The translations under genes were made by a program, and so were the position numbers. Below the pieces are notes generated by a model. It did not search any database. It worked only from the letters and a program-made list of their open reading frames with translations, and had not been told where the DNA came from. Positions 6,441-12,462 of a stretch of 16,802 nucleotides of DNA are shown piece by piece. Source of the DNA: Conexibacter sp. (GTDB taxonomy: Bacteria > Actinomycetota > Thermoleophilia > Solirubrobacterales > Solirubrobacteraceae); assembly GCA_025964055.1 (NCBI GenBank), contig JAOPZP010000361.1, forward strand, positions 1-16,802, read 5' to 3'. The stretch's first letter is position 1, and each line of letters opens with the position of its first letter.

Positions 6441-8504
6441 ATGAACGTCTTCGCCAAGCTGGGCAAGTACACCGACCTGATCGCCGCCGGCGTCGTGGTC
6501 CTGGTCGTGGTGATGCTGATCATCCCGCTGCCGCCGATGCTGCTGGACCTGTTGATCACCCTCAACATCTCCTGCGCGCTGGCGATCGTGGTCACGACGC
6601 TCTACGTCAAGAAGGCGCTCGACTTCTCCGTCTTCCCGGCGCTGCTGCTGATCACCACGCTGTTCCGCCTGGCAATCAACGTCAGCGTCACGCGGCTGAT
6701 CCTGCTGCACGGCGACGCCGGCCACGTGGTCGAGGCCTTCGGCCACTTCGTCGTCGGCGGCAACGTCGTGGTCGGCCTGGTCGTCTTCCTGATCCTGGTG
6801 GTCATCCAGTTCGTCGTGGTGACCAACGGCGCGGGCCGCGTCGCCGAGGTCGGCGCGCGCTTCACGCTCGACGCGATGCCCGGCAAGCAGATGGCGATCG
6901 ACGCCGACCTCAACGCCGGGCAGATCACGGAGGAGGAGGCGCGCCGCCGCCGCCGCGAGATCTCCGAGGAGGCCGACTTCTACGGCGCGATGGACGGCGC
7001 CTCGAAGTTCGTCAAGGGCGACGCGATGGCGGCGGTGCTCATCACGAGCATCAACCTCATCGGCGGCATCGTGGTCGGCGTCCTGATGCAGCACCGGCCG
7101 TTCGGCGAGGCCGTCCAGCACTTCTCCCTGCTGTCGATCGGCGACGGCCTGGCGGCGCAGATCCCCGCGCTGCTGATCTCGGTCGCCACCGGCATCATCG
7201 TCACGCGTGCCGCCAGCAGCGACGACCTCGGCACGCAGGTCGTCGGGCAGATCGGCGCCCAGCGCCGCGCCCCGATGGTCGCCGGCGCGGTGATCGCCTG
7301 CTTCGCGCTGATCCCCGGCCTGCCGAAGATCCCCTTCCTGGTCATCGGCGCGCTGTTCTTCTTCGGCGGCCGGGCGATGGCCAAGGCCGCCGACGCGACC
7401 GCCGCGGTCGAGGCCGACGAGGCGGCTGCCGCGCTCGCGCTGCCCGCCGTGCCGGCGTCGCCTCGCGACCAGGTGCAGGACGCGCTCTCGCTCGACCCGC
7501 TGGAGCTGTGCATCGGCTTCGGGCTCGTCCCGCTGGTCGACGGGTCCTCGGGCGGCTCGCTGCTGCAGCGCGTCAGCGCCGTGCGCCGCCAGATCGCGGC
7601 CGAGGTCGGCACGATCATCCCGTCGGTCCGGATCCACGACGAGGTCGGCCTCCAGAGCCACGAGTACCTCGTCAAGGTCCGCGGCACCGAGGTCGCGCGC
7701 GGCCACATCATGGCGGGCCACCAGCTGGCGCTCGATCCGGGCGACGCGGTCGGCCAGCTCGACGGCATCCCGACCCAGGACCCGGCCTACGGCATGGCGG
7801 CCGTGTGGATCACGGACGCCGCCCGTGCCGAGGCCGAAGCGCTGGGGTACACCGTGGTGGACGCCGAGTCCGTCGTCGTGACCCATCTCACCGAGACGAT
7901 CCGCAAGCACACCGCGGATCTGCTCACCCGCCAGGACGTGCGCACGTTGCTGGACACGCTCAAGGAGCACAACGCCGCCGTCGTCGACGAGGTCATCCCC
8001 GACCTGCTCTCGGTCGGTGAGCTGCAGCGCGTCTTGCAGGCCCTGCTGCGCGAGGGCGTCTCGATCCGCGACCTCGGCGCCGTCGTCGAGGCCGCCGGCG
8101 ACCGCGCCCGCGTCACGCGCGACCCCGAGCTGCTGGCCGAGTACGCCCGCCAGGCGCTGGGCCGGACGATCGTCTCGCCCTACCTCGACGCCGAGCGCAC
8201 GCTGAAGGCCATCACGCTGGATCCGCACCTCGAGCAGGAGGTGTCGGACGCGATCGCCCAGACCCCGGACGGCGAGTACCTCGCGATGGATCCCTCTCGC
8301 GCGCAGGCATTGGTGCACTCGCTGTCGAACCATGTCGAGCAGGCCGTGACGCGCGGCCCGCGGCCGGTGCTGATCTGCTCCTCTCGCGTCCGCCGGCACC
8401 TGCGCCGGCTGTGCGAGCAGGCGCTGCCCCAGCTCTCGGTGTGCGCGTACAACGAGATCGCACCCGGGATCGGCGTGGAGACGATCGGAGTAGTGGCCGT
8501 ATGA
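6441..8504 (+). CDS. flhA: Flagellar export gate protein FlhA
   Basis: FlhA is the largest export-gate membrane protein; its cytoplasmic ring docks chaperone-cargo complexes. ATG 6441 follows an AGGA at 6427-6430 overlapping the flhB stop. The 687-residue length is normal. Residues ~15-320 are the membrane half with the FHIPEP signature at about 131-155 (GRVAEVGARFTLDAMPGKQM) and the charged EEARRRRREISEEADFYGAMDGASKFVKGDA loop. Residues ~330-687 are the cytoplasmic domain, preceded by an Ala/Asp/Glu-rich linker. The end, YNEIAPGIGVETIGVV, is typical. The stop overlaps the ATG of an 18-codon mini-ORF that leads into flhF. Confidence 0.97.
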   Translation: MNVFAKLGKYTDLIAAGVVVLVVVMLIIPLPPMLLDLLITLNISCALAIVVTTLYVKKALDFSVFPALLLITTLFRLAINVSVTRLILLHGDAGHVVEAFGHFVVGGNVVVGLVVFLILVVIQFVVVTNGAGRVAEVGARFTLDAMPGKQMAIDADLNAGQITEEEARRRRREISEEADFYGAMDGASKFVKGDAMAAVLITSINLIGGIVVGVLMQHRPFGEAVQHFSLLSIGDGLAAQIPALLISVATGIIVTRAASSDDLGTQVVGQIGAQRRAPMVAGAVIACFALIPGLPKIPFLVIGALFFFGGRAMAKAADATAAVEADEAAAALALPAVPASPRDQVQDALSLDPLELCIGFGLVPLVDGSSGGSLLQRVSAVRRQIAAEVGTIIPSVRIHDEVGLQSHEYLVKVRGTEVARGHIMAGHQLALDPGDAVGQLDGIPTQDPAYGMAAVWITDAARAEAEALGYTVVDAESVVVTHLTETIRKHTADLLTRQDVRTLLDTLKEHNAAVVDEVIPDLLSVGELQRVLQALLREGVSIRDLGAVVEAAGDRARVTRDPELLAEYARQALGRTIVSPYLDAERTLKAITLDPHLEQEVSDAIAQTPDGEYLAMDPSRAQALVHSLSNHVEQAVTRGPRPVLICSSRVRRHLRRLCEQALPQLSVCAYNEIAPGIGVETIGVVAV

Positions 8505-8557
8505 GGATTGACGACCGGACAACGAACCAGACCACCCTCATGCAGGTGACCGCCTGA
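8501..8557 (+). CDS. 18-codon mini-ORF bridging flhA and flhF
   Basis: ATG 8501 overlaps the flhA stop (ATGA), GGAG at 8487-8490 sits 10 bases upstream, and its TGA (8555-8557) shares a base with the flhF ATG, again ATGA. It would encode MRIDDRTTNQTTLMQVTA. The peptide has no recognisable domain. The arrangement fits a ribosome relay coupling flhF translation to flhA. The flhF gene also has its own SD-like AGGTGA at 8544-8549. It could instead be untranslated spacer. Confidence 0.35.
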   Translation: MRIDDRTTNQTTLMQVTA

Positions 8558-10170
8558 TGACCCCCCAAGACTCCGAGACCTTCACCTACCGCGGGCGCTC
8601 GCTCGAGGAGCTGGTGCCACGGATCCGCCAGGACCTCGGCGACGACGCGGTGATCGTGTCGCGGCGCGAGACGACCACCGGCGGCGTCGGCGGGTTCTTC
8701 GCCAAGCGCGAGATCGAGGTCGAGGTGCGCCCCGGCCAGCAGCCGCCGAACGTGGCCGCGGCGTTCGCCCGCCAGCTCGCCGACGCGCACGAGCGCCAGC
8801 AGCAGCAGTCCGGCCAGGCCGGCGGCGCCGACGCGCTGCGCCCGGCGATCTCGCCGGAGGTCGACGCGCTCCCGCCGCCGCCCACCCCGGCGCCCAGCGC
8901 GGCGGACGTGAGCGTCGACGACCTGTTCCGTCCGCCGACGCCCGAGCAGCAGTCGCACGGGCTGGCGGCGCTGTTCAACGTCGGCCTCGCGCCGGCGGAG
9001 CCCGAGGCGCCGGCCGCCCCGGAGGCGCCCGAGGCGCCCGTCGAACGCCCGCCGCACGGGATCATCGAGGACGACGACGACGAGTACGAATACGGCTACG
9101 GGGACGACTTCGACGACGAGGTCGAGCCCGAGCCCGAGGGCGCAGCCGACCTCGAGGCCGGCGTCGCCCCACCGATCGGCGAGATCGTCGACGAGCCCGA
9201 GGTCGAGGCGACGCTGCAGGTCGAGGCGGAGGTCGTGCCCGACGCCGAGGTCGTGCCCGAGCCGCTGCCGGTCGTCGACCAGCCCACGGGCGCCTTCGAC
9301 TACCTCGGCGGCCCCGCGGCCACGCCCGAGCCCGACCCCGAGCCCGTGGGGACTGTCCCCAGCGAGCCCGACCCGGAGCCCGTGGGGACTGTCCCCGGCG
9401 TGCCCGCCGCCCTGCCGCCGGCCGCGCTCGCCGCCGCCGACCGGCTCGTGGCCCGCGGGCTGCGCCCCGGCCTGGCCGAGGCCGTCGCCGAGGAGGCCAT
9501 GACCGGCCTCGCGCCGCTCGTCCACGGCGCCGATCCCAAGGACCTCGTCATCGACGCGCTCGCGCGCCGCATCCCGATGCATCCGCTGCGCCGCGGTCCG
9601 GGCGTCGTCGGCTTCGTCGGTCCCGGCGGCGCGGGCAAGACGCGCTGCGTCGCGCGCCTCGCGGCCGCCCATGCCCGCCACGGGCTGCTGCCCGTCACCG
9701 TCGTCGCCCTGCGCTCGCCCGACGGCGGCGCGGAGCTGCGGCGCCTGCTGGCGCCCTACGGCGTCGCCCTCCACGCGGTCGAGAGCGGCGCGGAGGGCTC
9801 CGCGCGCATCGCGGGCCTGCGCGGTGAGGGGCTGGTCATCGTCGACACGCCCGGCGTCAGCCCGCGGTCCTCGGGCGAGCTGCGCGCGCTGGGCTTCGAG
9901 CTCACCTCGCTGGCCCCCGACGAGCTGCACCTCGCGGTGCCCGCCACGATCGGGCCCGACGCGGCTCGCGAGCTGGTGGCCGGCGTGCGCGAGCTCGGGG
10001 TCGGCGCGCTCGTGGTCACCCACACCGACGAGACCGAGATCCTCGGCACCGTCATCGGGCTGGCCATCGACTCCGGCCTGCCGCTCTCCTACCTGGCCCG
10101 CGGCCAGGCCGTCGAGGCGGGCCTGCGCCCGGCGTCGGCCGCCGAGCTCGCGGCCGACCTGGTGACATGA
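8557..10170 (+). CDS. flhF: Divergent SRP-family GTPase FlhF
   Basis: FlhF is an SRP-type GTPase that controls where and how many flagella are built. This 537-residue protein has the FlhF-type N-terminus (residues ~8-60: FTYRGRSLEELVPRIRQDLGDDAVIVSRRE, then GGFFAKREIEVEV). A long Pro/Ala/Glu-rich and acidic linker follows (~70-280, with an Asp/Glu/Tyr cluster at 169-195 and a tandem 12-residue repeat). The C-terminal G domain has a P-loop GPGGAGKT at 355-362 and DTPG at 430-433. However, the SRP-family DTxRxxAxEQL segment is missing and the G4 motif reads THTD (488-491) rather than TKxD, so nucleotide specificity may be weakened. The usual partner gene flhG does not follow; a PilZ gene does, overlapping by four bases. 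Confidence 0.85.
   Translation: MTPQDSETFTYRGRSLEELVPRIRQDLGDDAVIVSRRETTTGGVGGFFAKREIEVEVRPGQQPPNVAAAFARQLADAHERQQQQSGQAGGADALRPAISPEVDALPPPPTPAPSAADVSVDDLFRPPTPEQQSHGLAALFNVGLAPAEPEAPAAPEAPEAPVERPPHGIIEDDDDEYEYGYGDDFDDEVEPEPEGAADLEAGVAPPIGEIVDEPEVEATLQVEAEVVPDAEVVPEPLPVVDQPTGAFDYLGGPAATPEPDPEPVGTVPSEPDPEPVGTVPGVPAALPPAALAAADRLVARGLRPGLAEAVAEEAMTGLAPLVHGADPKDLVIDALARRIPMHPLRRGPGVVGFVGPGGAGKTRCVARLAAAHARHGLLPVTVVALRSPDGGAELRRLLAPYGVALHAVESGAEGSARIAGLRGEGLVIVDTPGVSPRSSGELRALGFELTSLAPDELHLAVPATIGPDAARELVAGVRELGVGALVVTHTDETEILGTVIGLAIDSGLPLSYLARGQAVEAGLRPASAAELAADLVT
9328..9399 (+). repeat. Tandem 36-bp repeat inside flhF linker with GGGGACTGTCCCC palindrome
   Basis: Two near-identical head-to-tail 36-bp units (9328-9363 and 9364-9399) differ at a synonymous base and near the final codon. 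Each encodes EPDPEPVGTVP plus Ser or Gly, and each contains the palindrome GGGGACTGTCCCC. It stays in frame within the low-complexity linker, so it probably arose by slippage or by insertion of a dispersed palindromic element. Confidence 0.85.
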
Positions 10171-10823
10171 CCCGGCTCCTGCCCGCCGTGGGCGACGAGC
10201 TGCTGCTCAACGTCCCCGAGACCGAGCGCGTGCTCGCGCGCGTCGAGGCCGACGGGCCGGGCTTCTTCGACCTCGCCCTGCTCGAGGAGCCGACCACGCC
10301 GCAGCCGCGGCTGGAGCGCTGCGCGTTGATGATCGAGTTCATCAACGACGACGGCGTCGCGCGCCTGCACGGCCGCCTCGACGTCCCGGCCCATCGCCGC
10401 GTCGCCGGCCGCGGGCGCGGCTACGCCCAGGACGACACGGTGCGCTTCGCCCACCGCGGCAGCCCGCAGCTGCTGCAGCGCCGCGAGTTCGTCCGCGCGG
10501 CCGTCGCGCTGCCGCTGGCGCTCACGCTCGCCACCCCGGGCGCCGATGAAGAACCCGTGACCGCGCACGCCCAAGCCCTCGACCTGTCCGGCGGCGGCAT
10601 GCTCGTCCGCGGGCTGCCGAACCCGCGGCGCGGCGACGAGCACGCGTTCGAGCTGGAGCTCGCCAACTCCGACACGCCGATCACCGGCCGCGGCCGCGTG
10701 GTCCGCCTGGTGGGCCTCGACCGCGCCGGCCTGCAGTTCATCGACGTCGCCCAGGAGGACCGCGTGCGGATCATGCACGCGGCGTTCGAGATGTCGCGCG
10801 ACCAGCGCCGGAGGTTCGGCTAG
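10167..10823 (+). CDS. PilZ-domain c-di-GMP receptor, YcgR-like flagellar brake
   Basis: The 218-residue protein overlaps the flhF stop (ATGA). Residues ~1-100 resemble the YcgR/PilZN N-terminal domain (VGDELLLNVPE at the start, then paired strands). Residues ~104-210 are a PilZ domain with both c-di-GMP-binding motifs: RRxxxR at 105-110 (RREFVR) and DxSxxG at 139-144 (DLSGGG). The C-terminal part ends with RAGLQFIDVAQEDRVRIMHAAFE, as in the family. YcgR-type proteins bind the switch or stator when c-di-GMP is high and slow the motor. Placement in the export-gate operon makes a motility role likely; whether it acts on MotA, FliG or FliM cannot be seen. Confidence 0.9.
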   Translation: MTRLLPAVGDELLLNVPETERVLARVEADGPGFFDLALLEEPTTPQPRLERCALMIEFINDDGVARLHGRLDVPAHRRVAGRGRGYAQDDTVRFAHRGSPQLLQRREFVRAAVALPLALTLATPGADEEPVTAHAQALDLSGGGMLVRGLPNPRRGDEHAFELELANSDTPITGRGRVVRLVGLDRAGLQFIDVAQEDRVRIMHAAFEMSRDQRRRFG

Positions 10824-10825
10824 CC

Positions 10826-11203
10826 ATGGCGCGCGGCAAGGGCAAGGGCAAGGGCAACGACGCCGCGGCGCTCGAAGGCGCCGACGGCGGCATCCGCCTC
10901 AGCGCGCACCCGCGCGCCGCGCGCCAGATCCGGGCGGCCAAGGGATGGTCCGGGCTCATCGCGTTCGGCGTCGTGATCTACCTTTCGCGCGGCGCCGGCC
11001 TGCCGTTCGCCGACGCGCTGCTGCGCGGCGTGCTCGGCGGCATCGCCGGCTACCTCGCCGCCTGGGCGATCGCCGTCACGGTGTGGCGCCACCTCGCGCT
11101 GGCCGAGCTCGAGGACCTGCGGATCCGCGTGGTGTCGCGCATGGAGACCCAGGCGGCCGAGGCCGCGGCCGTGGCGGCCGAGCGTCGCGAGGCCCAGTCC
11201 TAG
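10826..11203 (+). CDS. Unrecognised small two-helix membrane protein
   Basis: I do not recognise this 125-residue protein. ATG 10826 lies two bases after the PilZ gene stop, with GGAGG at 10810-10814. The N-terminus alternates Gly and Lys and is highly basic. Two hydrophobic segments are visible at ~41-54 (WSGLIAFGVVIYLS) and ~66-87 (LRGVLGGIAGYLAAWAIAVTVW), joined by a short loop. The C-terminal ~35 residues are Ala/Glu/Arg-rich and look like one cytoplasmic helix, possibly a coiled coil. It belongs to the export-gate operon by spacing and strand, so a flagellar assembly or anchoring accessory role is reasonable but unproven. Confidence 0.75.
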   Translation: MARGKGKGKGNDAAALEGADGGIRLSAHPRAARQIRAAKGWSGLIAFGVVIYLSRGAGLPFADALLRGVLGGIAGYLAAWAIAVTVWRHLALAELEDLRIRVVSRMETQAAEAAAVAAERREAQS

Positions 11204-11214
11204 GAGCCTGAGCG

Positions 11215-11409
11215 GTGTACGGCGATCGCATCGAGCCGATCGGCCCGAAGGCGCCATCCGCGTCGCGGATCCCGGCGATCCGCCGCAGCGAGGACTCCAC
11301 CGAGAAGCGCCGGCGCGACGAGGACCAAGCGCCCCGCAAGCGCCCGCCGGTGCCGCCCGCCGAGCCACCGCCGGACGACGGCCTGCCGCACATCGACGTC
11401 CGGGTCTGA
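11215..11409 (+). CDS. Unrecognised 64-residue charged protein upstream of flagellin
   Basis: GTG 11215 has an excellent Shine-Dalgarno (AGGAG, 11202-11206, overlapping the previous stop), which supports translation. The product is hydrophilic and probably disordered: an N-terminal YGDRIEPIGP, a highly charged middle with RRSEDSTEKRRRDEDQ, a proline-rich stretch (KRPPVPPAEPPPDDG) and a short hydrophobic C-terminus, HIDVRV. There is no membrane segment, no Cys and no known motif. As the last gene before flagellin it could be a small chaperone or regulator of filament assembly, but nothing in the sequence proves this. No close family is recognised. Confidence 0.65.
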   Translation: MYGDRIEPIGPKAPSASRIPAIRRSEDSTEKRRRDEDQAPRKRPPVPPAEPPPDDGLPHIDVRV

Positions 11410-11416
11410 CCAACTC

Positions 11417-11434
11417 GTCCAGCGCGCCCTGGAC
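11417..11434 (+). other. Small inverted repeat between the 64-aa gene and the flagellin promoter
   Basis: GTCCAG and CTGGAC form a perfect 6-bp stem with a 6-nt loop, ending six bases before the -35 element of the flagellin promoter. It may be a weak terminator of the preceding operon or an operator site. No T-run follows. Confidence 0.35.
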
Positions 11435-11439
11435 ATCGC

Positions 11440-11467
11440 TCAAGCGGCCGCGGGACCCCGCCGATCA
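11440..11467 (+). promoter_or_regulatory. sigma-28-type promoter of the flagellin gene
   Basis: TCAAG at 11440-11444, a 15-nt spacer, then GCCGATCA at 11460-11467. Flagellin genes are the classic sigma-28 targets, which makes this the anchor for recognising the other four copies. Transcription should start near 11474, giving a leader of about 65 nt. Confidence 0.8.
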
Positions 11468-11482
11468 CCGGCGTAGAAGCAA

Positions 11483-11503
11483 GGAGCGACATGGAGTCGC
11501 TCC
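11483..11503 (+). promoter_or_regulatory. Leader hairpin with GGA loop and decoy start in flagellin 5' UTR
   Basis: GGAGCGAC (11483-11490) pairs perfectly with GTCGCTCC (11496-11503) around the loop ATGGA. The 5' arm is part of AAGGAG (11481-11486), and the loop contains an ATG (11491), so a ribosome site and start codon are folded into the hairpin. From that ATG a 34-codon frame runs to 11595, overlapping the flagellin start out of frame. GGA in a hairpin loop plus a second GGA in the true SD (11527-11532) resembles CsrA-bound flagellin leaders. Confidence 0.55.
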
Positions 11504-11540
11504 GGGACCAAACACCCATCGTCATCAAGGAGATCGACGC

Positions 11541-12347
11541 ATGTCCCTTCGCATCACGCACAACGTGGAGGCGTTCAACGCCTACCGCAACCTGAACGCC
11601 ACGTCGTCGCAGATCAGCAAGTCGATGGCGCGGCTGTCTTCGGGCTACCGCATCAACTCGGCCTCCGACGACGCCGCCGGCCTGGGCATCTCCGAGGCGA
11701 TGCGCTCGCAGATCCGCGGTCTGGCCCAGGGTCAGCGCAACACGCAGGACGGCATCTCGATGGTGCAGACCGCAGAGGGCAACCTCGATGAGGTCCACTC
11801 CATGCTGCAGCGCGTCCGTGAGCTCGCCGTGCAGTACAAGAACGGCTCGCTGGACGCGACCGCTCAGTCGGCCATCCAGAACGAGGTCAACCAGCTGGCG
11901 TCCGAGATCAGCCGCATCGGCACCTCGGCCCAGTTCAACGGCATCAGCCTGCTGAACGGCGCGAGCACCGTGTCGTTCCAGGTCGGCGCCAACGACGGTC
12001 AGCAGATCGCCGTGAGCCTGGTCGACCTGTCGGCCAAGGTCGGCACGTCCTACGCGAGCCTGACCACCACTGGCACCACGGACATCTCCGAGATCGACGC
12101 GGCCATCGCCAACGTCAGCTCGGCCCGCGCCGCCTTCGGCTCGGTGCAGAACCGCCTCGAGCACTCCCTCGCGGTCTCGGCCTCCTACCAGGAGAACCTG
12201 ACCTCGGCGGAGTCGCGGATCCGCGACGTGGACATGGCCGACGAGATGGTCTCGTTGACCAAGAACCAGATCCTGTCGCAGGCCGGCACGGCCATGCTCT
12301 CGCAGGCCAACCAGGCCCCGCAGAGCGTGCTTCGCCTCCTGGGCTAG
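11541..12347 (+). CDS. fliC: Flagellin
   Basis: Filament subunit, 268 residues, ATG 11541 with AAGGAG at 11527-11532. The N-terminal D0/D1 helices (SLRITHNVEAFNAYRNLNAT, SGYRINSASDDAAGLGISEAMR) and the C-terminal D1/D0 helices (NRLEHSLAVSASYQENLTSAESRIRDVDMADEMV ... ILSQAGTAMLSQANQ, then QSVLRLLG) are complete. The middle is only ~40 residues, so the surface D2/D3 domains are essentially absent. QRVRELAVQ at 90-98 matches the TLR5-recognised site of enterobacterial flagellin. There is no cysteine. It has its own sigma-28-type promoter and terminator and is therefore monocistronic. Ser/Thr-rich stretches (SYASLTTTGTTDIS) could be glycan acceptors. Also called hag in Gram-positive bacteria. Confidence 0.98.
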   Translation: MSLRITHNVEAFNAYRNLNATSSQISKSMARLSSGYRINSASDDAAGLGISEAMRSQIRGLAQGQRNTQDGISMVQTAEGNLDEVHSMLQRVRELAVQYKNGSLDATAQSAIQNEVNQLASEISRIGTSAQFNGISLLNGASTVSFQVGANDGQQIAVSLVDLSAKVGTSYASLTTTGTTDISEIDAAIANVSSARAAFGSVQNRLEHSLAVSASYQENLTSAESRIRDVDMADEMVSLTKNQILSQAGTAMLSQANQAPQSVLRLLG

Positions 12348-12369
12348 CACGTCGGGATCGCAGCACCGG

Positions 12370-12410
12370 CAACGGCGAGGGGCGGTCTTCGGGCCGCCCC
12401 TCGGTCGTTG
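12370..12410 (+). terminator. Flagellin terminator hairpin
   Basis: A 10-bp perfect stem (12376-12385 with 12394-12403) with loop TCTTCGGG, extended by 5 bp (12370-12374 with 12406-12410) across a small internal loop. It begins 22 bases after the flagellin stop. No T-run follows, but stem strength and place make termination the best explanation. Confidence 0.75.
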
Positions 12411-12426
12411 CGGTGACCTCCGGAGG

Positions 12427-12453
12427 TGAAGGAACGGCGAAGGCCGCCGATCA
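12427..12453 (+). promoter_or_regulatory. sigma-28-type promoter of the CHAP hydrolase gene
   Basis: TGAAG at 12427-12431, a 14-nt spacer, then GCCGATCA at 12446-12453. Only 9 bases separate the -10 element from ATG 12463, so the transcript should be leaderless or nearly so. It lies just downstream of the flagellin terminator, as expected for a separate unit. Confidence 0.65.
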
Positions 12454-12462
12454 CCCTGGGGA

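Noticed and set aside
4481..8020. 1,179-codon plus-strand frame over fliR-flhB-flhA
   Set aside because: Arg/Pro-rich shadow frame; the true genes lie in other frames with conserved motifs such as NPTH and the FHIPEP signature.
4275..8522. 1,415-codon open frame on the minus strand opposite fliQ-fliR-flhB-flhA
   Set aside because: It lies exactly opposite well-recognised export-gate genes, and its product is a low-complexity Arg/Asp/Gly/Glu/His-rich string with no domain. It is a GC-bias shadow.
8212..10023. Long minus-strand frame opposite flhA end and flhF
   Set aside because: Composition is Arg/Gly/Asp/Ala-rich with no motif, and the plus strand holds FlhF with a P-loop.
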